Of a DNA stretch of 64,000 nt, positions 46,664 to 55,515 are shown piece by piece. The first letter of the stretch is position 1. The number at the start of each line of letters is the position of its first letter. The notes beneath the pieces are model-generated. The model had not been told where the DNA came from. It saw only the letters and a program-made list of their open reading frames with translations, and did no database searches. Position numbers and translations under genes: made by a program. This DNA comes from Caballeronia sp. SL2Y3 (GTDB taxonomy: Bacteria > Pseudomonadota > Gammaproteobacteria > Burkholderiales > Burkholderiaceae). The stretch covers positions 496,001 to 560,000 of the forward strand of contig NZ_CP084263.1 of the NCBI RefSeq assembly GCF_022879575.1, in the 5' to 3' direction.

Positions 46664-48355
46664 TCACGCCTTCTCGGCGCTTTTCAGCGCGAGACGCACG
46701 GCGCGCGCAAGGTCTTCGAGCTGGAACGGCTTGCGAAGCGCGGTAAAGCGCCGGTCGGTGATGGTCGTGACGTCGACATCCGCATAGCCGGTCGCGAGGA
46801 TGACCGGCAGGTCGGGGCGCGATTCGCGGGCGCTCGCGAGCACCTGTATGCCGTTCATGCCCGGCATCGCGTAATCGACCATCATCACGTCCGGGTTGTC
46901 GGCATCGAGACGCGCGAGGCCGCTCGGTCCGTCCTGCGCCTGCGTGACGTGATAGCCGAGCGCTTCGAGACAATCGACGATCATCGTGCGCACGTCTTCG
47001 TCGTCCTCGATGACGAGGATGCGGCACGGCGTCGCCGTATCGTCGCGCGGGTCCGCGCCTAAGGCTCCTTCGGACGGATCCTGCGCGCCGAACGGCAGCC
47101 ACATCTGCACGGTGGTGCCCTTGCCCACTTCGCTTTCGATGCGCGCGACGCCGCCCGCCTGCCGCGCAATGCCGTACACCTGACTGAGACCCAGGCCGGT
47201 TCCCTTGCCGACCGGCTTGGTCGTGAAGAAGGGATCGAATACGCGCGAGAGCACGCCCGGCTCGATGCCCGAGCCGGAATCGGTCACGCTGATGACGACG
47301 TAACGGCCAGGCGCGAGCGCTCCGTCGACGCTCGGCCGTTCTTCGGCGTGAATCGCCAGGCGGCCGCCGTTCGGCATCGCGTCGCGCGCGTTGATCGCGA
47401 GATTGAGTATCGCCAGTTCGAGCTGGTTCGCGTCGGCTTGCGTCCAGAGATCGTCGGAAGTGGTGGTGATGGACAGCGCGATGGTCGAGCCGAGCGAGAT
47501 CGAAATGATGTCGCGGATGCCGTGCAGCAGCGCGGCCACGTTCACCGCTTTCAAGTCCAGATTGCTGGTGCGCGAAAACGTCAGCAACTGCGCCGTCAGC
47601 TTCGCGCCCCGCTCGGTCGCGCGCTTGGTGGTCGCGGCCATCTTGAGCACGCGCTCGTCCTTGCTGATGCGCGCGAGCAGTTCCGCGTTGGCCATGATTA
47701 CGTTCAGCAGGTTGTTGAAGTCGTGCGCGATGCCGCCGGTCAACTGCCCGAGCGCTTCCATCTTCTGCGACTGCACGAGCACGGCCTGCACCTTGGCGCG
47801 CTCGTGGATCTCGCGCATCAGGCGGTTGTTCGCCGACGCGAGTTCGTGCGTGCGTTCCGCGATGCGGCTTTCGAGCGATTCGTTGAGCCGTTCGAGCGCT
47901 TCCTGCGCCTTGACCCGGTCGATGAGATGCTGCTCGGACTCGGCGAGGTGCCTGCGCGCATCGTACTGCCGGGCGCGCGCCCGCAGCGACGACGCCACAG
48001 CGCGGCGCAAGGTCTCGGAGTTCAGCGGCCGTTCGAGCACCAGCACATTGCCGAGCCGCTCCAGCATCTCGATGCTCTTCGCGGAACGCCTGCCCGGCAT
48101 CCGCCCGGACAGCAGCACGATCGGGAAATCCGACCATGCGGGCTGCTGTTCGATCCACGCGGCAAGCGCCATTGCGCCGTCGTCCAGCAGCGATTCTTCG
48201 GTGACGATGACGACGGCAGCGCCGCGGTCCAGCTCCGTCACGAGCGCGCGCGAGTTGGCGCAGACGAAGCACTCCCGGCCCTCCGTCTTGAGGACATCGA
48301 CGATGACCTCGGCGTCGCGGCCGAAAGGCGCAACGATGAGTACCCGACGTTCCAT
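46664..48355 (-). CDS. Hybrid sensor histidine kinase/response regulator
   Basis: This 563-residue protein has an N-terminal receiver-like domain (residues 1-130) without a clear phospho-Asp pocket, a coiled coil, a kinase core with phospho-acceptor His in GGIAHDFNN near residue 211, ATP-binding boxes [17 protein letters not shown] and [11 protein letters not shown], and a C-terminal receiver with Asp near 491 in MMVDYAMPG. No membrane segment is present, so sensing is cytosolic. It starts 4 bp after the KaiC-like gene and is surely co-transcribed with it. Confidence 0.9.
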   Translation of the reverse strand: MERRVLIVAPFGRDAEVIVDVLKTEGRECFVCANSRALVTELDRGAAVVIVTEESLLDDGAMALAAWIEQQPAWSDFPIVLLSGRMPGRRSAKSIEMLERLGNVLVLERPLNSETLRRAVASSLRARARQYDARRHLAESEQHLIDRVKAQEALERLNESLESRIAERTHELASANNRLMREIHERAKVQAVLVQSQKMEALGQLTGGIAHDFNNLLNVIMANAELLARISKDERVLKMAATTKRATERGAKLTAQLLTFSRTSNLDLKAVNVAALLHGIRDIISISLGSTIALSITTTSDDLWTQADANQLELAILNLAINARDAMPNGGRLAIHAEERPSVDGALAPGRYVVISVTDSGSGIEPGVLSRVFDPFFTTKPVGKGTGLGLSQVYGIARQAGGVARIESEVGKGTTVQMWLPFGAQDPSEGALGADPRDDTATPCRILVIEDDEDVRTMIVDCLEALGYHVTQAQDGPSGLARLDADNPDVMMVDYAMPGMNGIQVLASARESRPDLPVILATGYADVDVTTITDRRFTALRKPFQLEDLARAVRLALKSAEKA

Positions 48356-48359
48356 CGCG

Positions 48360-49877
48360 TTATTCCCGTGGCGAGGCCGGCCCGCCCTGCGAAGGCGCGA
48401 GCATGGCGGTATCGCCCCGGTAAGTCGGCAGGCCGCTCAGAACGCCCTCGAAATCGCGCAGCGCCTCGCCCACGTTCAAGCCGTTCCTGTCGAGCCGGAA
48501 CTGCCGGATCGAGCGCTCGTGGCCGTTGGTGCGGCTCTTGACGGCGGTCACGGCGGTGAGCACTTCGCCCTGACGTTCGAAATAGCGAAAGAGCAGCACG
48601 ACGTCGCTGAGATAGCTGATATCGATATCGCTCTGTATTTCGCCGATGATCCCGTGCTGCCCCAGCACCAGCATGGTGATGACGCCGCGCTGGTTCAGAT
48701 ACGTGAGCAGCTCGTGCATCTGCAGCAGCAGATAACGCTCGCCGGGCATGGCCTGCAGATACGCGTTCAGGCTGTCGATGGCGACGAAGCGCGCGCCGTC
48801 CTGCTCCACGCTCCTGCGCACGTCGCTCGTGAATTCGCCGGGCGAAATTTCGGCGGGATCGATCTGGCGCAGCGTCAGCAGGCCGCTGTCGAGGTGCGGT
48901 CTCAGGTCGATGCCGAGGCTCGTCGAGCGGTGCAGGAGCGTGGCGAGCGTCTCGTCGAAGAGATAGTAGACGCATGGCTGTCCGCGTTCGAGCGCGGCGA
49001 GCAGGCACGAGGCGACCGTCGTCGTCTTGCCGACGCCGGAGGGACCCACGATCAACGTGTTGGTGCCGGGCACGAGGCCGCCGCCCATGAGCGCATCCAG
49101 CTCACGCGTTCCCGTGCTGAGCCAATCCGACGAAAACTCCGCGTGATGCTCGGCCGCGACGAGACGCGGATACACCTCGATGCCGCCTGTCTTCAGCGTC
49201 ATGTCGTGAAAACCTTCGCGGAAACGAATGCCGCGCATTTTCGCGATTCGTATGCGCCGGCGCTCGCCGCCGTAGTCGTGCACGAGGTTGTCGAGGCTGA
49301 CGACGCCGTGCGCGATGCTGTGAAGTTGCAAGTCGCCGGTCTCGGACGTGTTGTCGTCGAGCAGCAGGACGGTGCAGGCGCGCGTGGCGAAATAGCGCTT
49401 GAGCGCCAGAATCTGGCGGCGATAGCGCAGCGAATTCTGCGACAACAAGCGCAACTCAGACAGGCTGTCGAAGACGAGGCGGGCGGGCTTGAGTTCATCG
49501 ACTTTGGCGATCACGTTGCGCACGGTCTCGCCGAGTTCGACTTCGGCGGGATGCAGCACGGTCTGCTCGTAGGCGGGATCGAGTCCTTCGTCCGACAATA
49601 GTTCGATGATGGTGAAGCGGCCTGTGTCCCAGCCGTGGCTTTCGGCGACGGCGACCAGTTCGTCGCGCGTCTCGGACAACGTGATGTAGAGCCCCGGCTC
49701 GCCGACCTCGGCGCCCTTGAGTAAAAACTGCAAGGCGAGGGTGGTTTTACCTGCGCCCGGTGCGCCTTCGACCAGATACATGCGATGCGGCGTGAGGCCG
49801 CCGCCCAGAATATCGTCGATTCCCTCGATCCCGGATTGAATGCGCCCCCGTTGTGGCGTCAAGATGTTGTCTGGCAT
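48360..49877 (-). CDS. KaiC-like double-domain RecA ATPase
   Basis: This 505-residue protein contains two RecA/KaiC domains: Walker A GAPGAGKTT near residue 40 with LVFDSLSEL, and GPSGVGKTT near residue 280 with FVAIDSLNAYL. The KaiC catalytic Glu pairs are changed to SE and DE, and the C-terminal phosphorylation site (Ser-Thr) of cyanobacterial KaiC is not evident. Such proteins outside cyanobacteria lack KaiA/KaiB and are paired with kinases. Here the partner is the hybrid kinase 4 bp downstream. A switch or stress role is inference. Confidence 0.87.
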   Translation of the reverse strand: MPDNILTPQRGRIQSGIEGIDDILGGGLTPHRMYLVEGAPGAGKTTLALQFLLKGAEVGEPGLYITLSETRDELVAVAESHGWDTGRFTIIELLSDEGLDPAYEQTVLHPAEVELGETVRNVIAKVDELKPARLVFDSLSELRLLSQNSLRYRRQILALKRYFATRACTVLLLDDNTSETGDLQLHSIAHGVVSLDNLVHDYGGERRRIRIAKMRGIRFREGFHDMTLKTGGIEVYPRLVAAEHHAEFSSDWLSTGTRELDALMGGGLVPGTNTLIVGPSGVGKTTTVASCLLAALERGQPCVYYLFDETLATLLHRSTSLGIDLRPHLDSGLLTLRQIDPAEISPGEFTSDVRRSVEQDGARFVAIDSLNAYLQAMPGERYLLLQMHELLTYLNQRGVITMLVLGQHGIIGEIQSDIDISYLSDVVLLFRYFERQGEVLTAVTAVKSRTNGHERSIRQFRLDRNGLNVGEALRDFEGVLSGLPTYRGDTAMLAPSQGGPASPRE

Positions 49878-50320
49878 GTGATTGCTTCTGATGATCGACG
49901 AGATGGGCGATGTCCGCTACTGGAACTGCAAGAAGCAAGCCGGCTCGCAGTTGTCGTGCGGCAGGCGGACGGCGGAGGCGGTCGTGCGGTTCGTGCCGAG
50001 TGTTGCCGCGCAGGACGGCTACCTCGGGCATTCGTTCGATGGTCGGCGAAGGCTACCACATCGATGCGAGGGGTGCGGCGGCTTTCGGAACGCAGCAGGG
50101 AGACCGCCGCGTTTCGCTTGCATGCCGCTCTTCGTCAAATCGCAGATGCATGGCCGCGCGACGAGCGAGCGACAGAGCGCGATCCCCGATGGTTTTATCG
50201 AGCCAAGGGGCTCGGAGGACGTGGTGATAGTGGGCGTGGAAGGTGCTCCAGGGCGGTTTATTAACGGAGCGCCACGGACTGATTGCGAAGTGGCCACTCT
50301 ACTAGTGCTGTGGGCCAAAA
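49878..50320. other. KaiC-like upstream region, no gene recognised
   Basis: No reading frame in this stretch shows a ribosome site with a recognisable product. It must contain the promoter of the minus-strand kaiC-like/kinase pair. Confidence 0.4.
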
Positions 50321-50321
50321 A

Positions 50322-50440
50322 AGCTGCTTTCTTTGGTTACTTTCTTTGCATGGGACCAGAGTACGGCGCTGAAGCGCCTACTCTGGTCGACAGCCAAGAA
50401 AGTGACCCCCGCCCCGGGGAGGGGCAACGCAAATAGACCG
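50322..50440. repeat. Extragenic palindromic element
   Basis: GCTTTCTTTGGTTACTTTCTTTG (about 50326-50348) is mirrored by CCAAGAAAGTGACC (50394-50407), followed by GCCCCGGGGAGGGGC (50411-50425). The centre is a perfect stem ACCAGAGTA-GGCGCT / AGCGCC-TACTCTGGT at 50355-50387. This composition is typical of intergenic repeats scattered through Burkholderia genomes. Confidence 0.75.
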
Positions 50441-50518
50441 ACACGACAACAAGTTCCATAGAATCACAATGCAACCGCCCCAACAGCAGACAGAAAGAAA
50501 CCGGAGACACCCAACCAA

Positions 50519-52231
50519 ATGCCAGAAAAAAAGACTGAAGGCCTGTCCAAAGGCCTGACCAACTACGGTGACCGTGGCTTCGCCCTCTACCTGCGCCGCT
50601 CCTTCGCCCGCTCGATGGGCTACACGTCGAACATGCTGACAAAGCCGATCGTCGGCATCGCATCGAGCGGATCGGGCTTCAACAATTGCCATCGCGGCAT
50701 GCCGGAGCTGGTCGAAGCGGTCAAGCGCGGCGTGCTCGCAGCGGGCGGTCTGCCAATCGACTTTCCGACCATCTCGCTCGGCGAAGTCTTCCTCAATCCG
50801 ACCTCGATGATGTTCCGCAATCTCATGAGCATGGACGTCGAGGAAATGTTGCGCGCGCAGCCGATGGACTCCGTGGTACTGATCGGCGGCTGCGACAAGA
50901 CCGTGCCCGCGCAACTGATGGGCGCCGCCGCCGCCGATATCCCCGCCGTGCAACTCGTCGTCGGACCGATGATGACGGGCCGTCATCAGGGCGAGCGCCT
51001 CGGCGCGTGCACCGACTGCCGCCGCTTCTGGGGCAAGTTCCGCGCAGGCGAAATCGGCGAGCAGGAGATCGATGAGATCGAAGGGCGGCTCGCGACCACC
51101 GCCGGCACCTGCGCCGTGATGGGCACGGCGAGCACCATGGCGTGCATCGCGGAGACGCTCGGCATGTCGCTGCCGGGCACCGCCGCGATTCCCGCAGTCC
51201 ATGCCGACCGCATTCGCGCCGCCGAAGCGAGCGGCGCGCGCGCCGTGCAGCTGATTCGCGCGCCGCTGCGCCCGAGCCAGATCATCACGGAGAAGTCCGT
51301 TGAAAACGCGCTGCGCGTGCTGCTGGCCATCGGCGGGTCGACCAACGCGATCATTCACTTGACCGCCGTCGCGGGGAGGCTCGGCATTCCGGTGTCGCTC
51401 GAACGGCTGAACGTCCTCTCCGACGACACGCCGGTGCTCGTCAACCTGAAGCCGACCGGCGAGCACTACATGGAAGACTTCTTCGCTGCCGGCGGCATGA
51501 CGGCGGTGCTGCGCGAACTCGCGCCGAAGCTGCATCTCGACGCGATGACCGTCACCGGCGAAACGCTCGGCGAGCGCATCGCGGCCGAGCGCGAGGCGTG
51601 GGTCGATCATCGCATCGTGCGCGAGCTTTCGGACCCCGTCGAACCGCAAGGCGGGCTCGTCGCGTTGTTCGGCTCGCTCGCGCCGCGCGGCGCGATCCTC
51701 AAGCGTTCCGCCGCCGACAAGTCGCTCTTCGAGAAAGAGGGCCGCGCCGTGGTCTTCGATTCGCTCGAAGACCTGGCCGCGCGCATCGACGATCCCGCGC
51801 TCGACGTCGAGGCCGACGACATTCTCGTGCTGCAAAACGCCGGTCCCGCGAGCGGCACGGGCATGCCCGAAGCGGGCTATCTGCCGATTCCGAAGAAGCT
51901 CGCGCAAAAAGGCGTGAAGGACATGCTGCGCATTTCGGATGCGCGCATGAGCGGCACGGCGTATGGAACCATCGTGCTGCATGTCACGCCGGAAGCCGCG
52001 CTCGCGGGGCCCATCGGGCTCGTGCGCAACGGCGACCGCATCCGGCTTTCCGTGCGCGAAAGGCGTATCGACCTGCTCGTCGATGAAGCCGAACTCGCGC
52101 GCCGCGCAGCCGATGTCAAGCCGCCGAAGCGCGTGCTGCGCGGCTATCAGAAGCTGTATCAGGAGCATGTGTTGCAGGCCGATGCGGGCTGTGACTTCGA
52201 TTTCCTCCAGGCAGTATCGAAGGATTCCTGA
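50519..52231 (+). CDS. IlvD/Edd family dehydratase
   Basis: This 570-residue enzyme belongs to the Fe-S dihydroxy-acid/sugar-acid dehydratases. Cluster-ligand cysteines sit in FNNCHRG, GGCDKT and TTAGTCAVMGTAS, and the C-terminal SDARMSG motif is present. IlvD itself acts in branched-chain amino acid synthesis, but the length and RRFWGKFRAGEIGEQE region are like sugar-acid dehydratases such as L-arabonate or xylonate dehydratase. No sugar-acid pathway genes flank it, so the substrate is open. Confidence 0.85.
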   Translation: MPEKKTEGLSKGLTNYGDRGFALYLRRSFARSMGYTSNMLTKPIVGIASSGSGFNNCHRGMPELVEAVKRGVLAAGGLPIDFPTISLGEVFLNPTSMMFRNLMSMDVEEMLRAQPMDSVVLIGGCDKTVPAQLMGAAAADIPAVQLVVGPMMTGRHQGERLGACTDCRRFWGKFRAGEIGEQEIDEIEGRLATTAGTCAVMGTASTMACIAETLGMSLPGTAAIPAVHADRIRAAEASGARAVQLIRAPLRPSQIITEKSVENALRVLLAIGGSTNAIIHLTAVAGRLGIPVSLERLNVLSDDTPVLVNLKPTGEHYMEDFFAAGGMTAVLRELAPKLHLDAMTVTGETLGERIAAEREAWVDHRIVRELSDPVEPQGGLVALFGSLAPRGAILKRSAADKSLFEKEGRAVVFDSLEDLAARIDDPALDVEADDILVLQNAGPASGTGMPEAGYLPIPKKLAQKGVKDMLRISDARMSGTAYGTIVLHVTPEAALAGPIGLVRNGDRIRLSVRERRIDLLVDEAELARRAADVKPPKRVLRGYQKLYQEHVLQADAGCDFDFLQAVSKDS

Positions 52232-52553
52232 AGGGTTCTCGCGCCGGCCGAAACGGCGGCGACTTTCGCCGCAAGGCGGGCTGGCGCGAAGGCGCGCACT
52301 CCGACGCGTCCCACCGACTGACCAAGCGCACGAACCCGAGGCCGCCATCGCCGCGCCGCGCAGACGGCGCGCGCAGTCCTCTTCGCGATGCGCCCGAAGC
52401 GCGGGCAGCCGGCACCGTATAATGGCCGCCCGCCACGGCGGGCGCACGTGCGCACGCACCTGCGACAGCGCCTGATCCCAGCGAATCCGGTTCAATCAAT
52501 CGATCTGCTGCCCTGAACAGCTCGAAGCAACAGAAAACAGAAGGAAAGCCCGC
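52232..52553. promoter_or_regulatory. Upstream region of the AGCS symporter
   Basis: These 322 bases contain no recognisable gene. GAAGGAAAGC lies 6-15 bases before the GTG start of the symporter. No clear promoter could be assigned. Confidence 0.4.
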
Positions 52554-54134
52554 GTGGAAGACCTTTTCCAATCCGTCAACGCGTTCTTTGCGTTCATCGC
52601 GCCCATTTCCGATTTTCTTTGGGATTTTCCGACCAACTTCGCGGCCTATTCGCGCATTCCGGTGCTCGGCCGGTTTCCGTTCGCGATTCTGCTGCTGGTC
52701 GGCGTAGGCATCCACTTCAGCATCCGCACGCGCTTCGTTCAAACGATGAACATGGGCAAGATCGTGCGCATCATGCAGCGCAGGCAGTCGTCCAGAACGG
52801 GCGTGAGCGCGATGGCTTCATTCATGCTCGGACTGGCGATGCGCGCCGGGCCGGGCAACATCGTCGGCATTACGGGCGCCATTTCGGTCGGCGGTCCCGG
52901 CGCGCTGTTCTGGATGTGGGTCGCCGCCTTCTTCGGCATGGCGACGGCCTTCATGGAATCCGTGCTCGCCCAGTTGTTCAAGGAGAAGAACGGCGACGAG
53001 TTCGTCGGCGGCTTGCCGTTCTACGGGCGGCGCGTGCTCGGCGGACGGCGCATCGTGGGCACGTTCTTGTCGCTCGTGTTCATCGTCTATGCCTTATTCA
53101 ACGTGCCGCCGCAAACGTTCAACGTGTTCACGGCGATGGGCACCATTGCCGATACTGTCGCCGGCGTTCATCTCGCGCGGCAATCCACGGCGTACTACGG
53201 CATCGCGGCGACGCTCGTGATCGCGTGCGCGTTCATCATCATGGGCGGCATCAGGCGCGTCACGGCTTATACGGACGTGCTGGTGCCGATCAAGGCCGCG
53301 CTCTTTTGCGCGATGTCGCTCGTCATCATCCTGATCAATCTGCCGCTCGTGCCTTACTTCTTTCACGAGGTCGTCGTGGGCGCGTTCGCGCCGCACGCGC
53401 TCTTCGGCGGCGCGATCGGCACGGCGCTCGCGCAGGGCGTGAAGCGCGGCCTCATGTCCAACGAGGCGGGGCAGGGCACCATTACGATGGCGGCGGCCAT
53501 CGCCGACAACGCGCATCCGTGCGAACAAGGCTTCGTGCAAAGCCTCGGCGTGTTCTTCGACACGATGGTGATCTGCACGATGACCGGCTTTATCGTCGTG
53601 ATGGCGCATGTGTGGACCGGAACCGTCGACGGTCAGGCATGGGAAACCGTGCGCGCCTCGAAGATCACGGTCTATCTCGCTTCGGTGCAGGCCCTCGTGC
53701 CGCTCTGGGCCGCGCATGCGATCAAGATCGTCATGTGCGTGTGCTACGGGCTTTTCGCTTTCACCACGCTGCTCGGCATGATCTCGTTTGCCGAGATCTC
53801 GGCGAACTTCATCTCGCGCAGCCGCGCGTTCATTACCGGCATTCGCGTGGTCGGCTCGCTGGTATTCGTGCCGTTCGGCGCATTGACGGTGCTGGCCGGG
53901 CTCGAACTGCCGAACCTCTGGGCGCTTTCGGACCTGATGAATTTCGTGATGGTGCTGCTCAACGTGCCGATCGTTCTGCTCGGACAAAGGCTCGTCTATA
54001 AGGCGCTCGCGCACTATCGCGCGACGGGCGGCGGCGCGTTCGTATCGGAGGAGATCGGAGTGAAAACGGCCTGCTGGTCCGGCGATGCGCGTCGCGCCGC
54101 GCCGGTTCACGAACGCGAGACCGTCGACGCGTAA
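52554..54134 (+). CDS. Sodium:alanine/glycine symporter (AGCS family)
   Basis: This 526-residue protein has about eleven membrane helices and the AGCS signatures GPGNIVGITGAISVGGPGALFW and ALAQGVKRGLMSNEAGQGT. It imports alanine, glycine or a related amino acid with Na+. The start is GTG at 52554 behind a purine-rich AAGGAAAGC. The family length is usually 440-490; the extra C-terminal 30 residues are polar. A 19-bp gap separates it from the convergent NTF2-like gene. Confidence 0.9.
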   Translation: MEDLFQSVNAFFAFIAPISDFLWDFPTNFAAYSRIPVLGRFPFAILLLVGVGIHFSIRTRFVQTMNMGKIVRIMQRRQSSRTGVSAMASFMLGLAMRAGPGNIVGITGAISVGGPGALFWMWVAAFFGMATAFMESVLAQLFKEKNGDEFVGGLPFYGRRVLGGRRIVGTFLSLVFIVYALFNVPPQTFNVFTAMGTIADTVAGVHLARQSTAYYGIAATLVIACAFIIMGGIRRVTAYTDVLVPIKAALFCAMSLVIILINLPLVPYFFHEVVVGAFAPHALFGGAIGTALAQGVKRGLMSNEAGQGTITMAAAIADNAHPCEQGFVQSLGVFFDTMVICTMTGFIVVMAHVWTGTVDGQAWETVRASKITVYLASVQALVPLWAAHAIKIVMCVCYGLFAFTTLLGMISFAEISANFISRSRAFITGIRVVGSLVFVPFGALTVLAGLELPNLWALSDLMNFVMVLLNVPIVLLGQRLVYKALAHYRATGGGAFVSEEIGVKTACWSGDARRAAPVHERETVDA

Positions 54135-54152
54135 GCCGCGTGGGTGCATCGC

Positions 54153-54545
54153 TCAGGCCGGATTTTGCCGCAGCAGTTCGGTCACCATCGCGCTATCGAG
54201 ATACGCGCGCACCTCGACGATCGACCCTTCCTCGAAACGGCACACCCAGCAGTAGCGATTGTCGAAGTGCATGCCGTTCGCCGCACGCACATCCGAATGC
54301 AGTTCGACGGCGGCCGTATCGCCATCGACGAGCGCGTGCGTGACCGTCAGCTTCGCGCCATCGGGCAGCGCCTTCGCGAGACGCGCGAACGTATGTTCGA
54401 GGAACGACTTCTTGCCGCGATAGCGGCCCGCGAGCGGATGCGTGCCCATCACCGTCCAGTCCACGTCATCGGCGACGTGCGCGAAGAACGCGTCGGTGTC
54501 GTCCCTGAGCTTCTCGAAAAGCGCGAGCACGTCGTCCTTCTTCAT
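54153..54545 (-). CDS. SnoaL/NTF2-like protein
   Basis: This 130-residue protein has the NTF2-like cone fold: helix (DVLALFEKLRDDTDAFFAHV), DDVDWTVMG, GRYRGKKSFLEHTF, and a final VRAYLDSAMVTELL. Members include ketosteroid isomerases, polyketide cyclases and many of unknown role. Its ATG overlaps the stop of the SDR gene (ATGA), so the two proteins are made together and probably act in one pathway. Confidence 0.85.
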   Translation of the reverse strand: MKKDDVLALFEKLRDDTDAFFAHVADDVDWTVMGTHPLAGRYRGKKSFLEHTFARLAKALPDGAKLTVTHALVDGDTAAVELHSDVRAANGMHFDNRYCWVCRFEEGSIVEVRAYLDSAMVTELLRQNPA

Positions 54546-55312
54546 GCGCCGCCCCATTGCATCGACAAGCCGCCGTCGATGGTCCATGTCTGTCCGGTCA
54601 CGTAGTCGCCGTCGTCGGATGCGAGAAAGAGCGCGAGACGCGCGATCTCTTCCGGCTGCCCCGGACGATGCCACGGAATCACCGACATCGACTTTTCGCG
54701 AGCGTCCGCGTCGTTTAGGCGCTCTTGCGTCATCGGCGTCTGGATGAGTCCGGGCGCGATGTTGTTCACGTTGATCTTGTCGTCGGCGACTTCGCGCGAC
54801 AGGCTGCGCGTGAGCGAGCCGAGCGCGGCCTTGGCCATGCCGTACGGCGCGCTTTCCGGCGTCGGCAAATGCTGCGCGACCGACGAAATGGTGACGATGC
54901 GTCCGCCGCCGCCCGCCTCGCGCCGCAGCTTCACGAACTCGCGGCAGCAGTAGAGCGGCCCGAACAGATCGGTGCGGATGACGGTTTCCAGTTGGGCGTC
55001 GTCGAGCTCGGCCACTTCCGCGCCGCCCGCGCCCACGCCTGCGTTGTTCACCAGAATGTCGAGGCGCCCCAACTGCGCCGTCACTTCGCTGAACATGCGC
55101 TTGACGCACGCGGGGTCGCCCACGTCGCCTGGCAGCACGACCGCACGTCGGCCGAAGGAGGCGATCTTCGCTGCCGTCTGGTCGGCGCCCGCGCGGTCGG
55201 TGTGATAGATGACCGCGACGTCCGCGCCTTGTTCCGCGAAAAGCGTCGCGATGGCCTGACCGATGCCCGAGTCGCTTCCCGTGACAAGCGCCGTTTTCCC
55301 TTGCAGTTTCAT
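54542..55312 (-). CDS. Short-chain dehydrogenase/reductase
   Basis: This 256-residue NAD(P)-dependent oxidoreductase is a classical SDR: TGSDSGIG cofactor loop near residue 11, NNAGVG, the catalytic Ser in ISSVAQ and the YGMAK Tyr/Lys pair, ending in the family terminus YVTGQTWTIDGGLSMQWGG. AGAGG precedes the ATG at 55312. It is co-translated with the NTF2-like gene. The alcohol or ketone substrate is unknown. Confidence 0.92.
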   Translation of the reverse strand: MKLQGKTALVTGSDSGIGQAIATLFAEQGADVAVIYHTDRAGADQTAAKIASFGRRAVVLPGDVGDPACVKRMFSEVTAQLGRLDILVNNAGVGAGGAEVAELDDAQLETVIRTDLFGPLYCCREFVKLRREAGGGGRIVTISSVAQHLPTPESAPYGMAKAALGSLTRSLSREVADDKINVNNIAPGLIQTPMTQERLNDADAREKSMSVIPWHRPGQPEEIARLALFLASDDGDYVTGQTWTIDGGLSMQWGGA

Positions 55313-55457
55313 GTGTACCTCTTGCGGGCGGATGAGACGATGACTGGACGCCAGCAAACCGCGTACGCGCGCGCGGCGAGCGTCGCTTGCGCTGCGGGAA
55401 TCTCAGCGCATGCATGGGCTTCGCCGGCCTCGAAAAGATTCGCATTACGCAAAGATA

Positions 55458-55515
55458 GGAGGAATGCATAATGCAGGCGAAAGGTTCAACCAGACAGACG
55501 AGTTGCCGACCATGA
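55458..55515 (+). CDS. 14-residue leader ORF coupled to the hybrid kinase
   Basis: A strong AGGAGG at 55457-55462 stands 8 bases before ATG 55471, which opens a 14-codon frame (MQAKGSTRQTSCRP) ending TGA at 55513-55515. The stop overlaps the ATG of the kinase (55512) in an ATGA junction. The kinase ATG itself lacks a ribosome site, so its translation may depend on re-initiation after this mini-ORF. The alternative is a kinase start at 55464, for which AGGAGG is too close. Confidence 0.5.
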
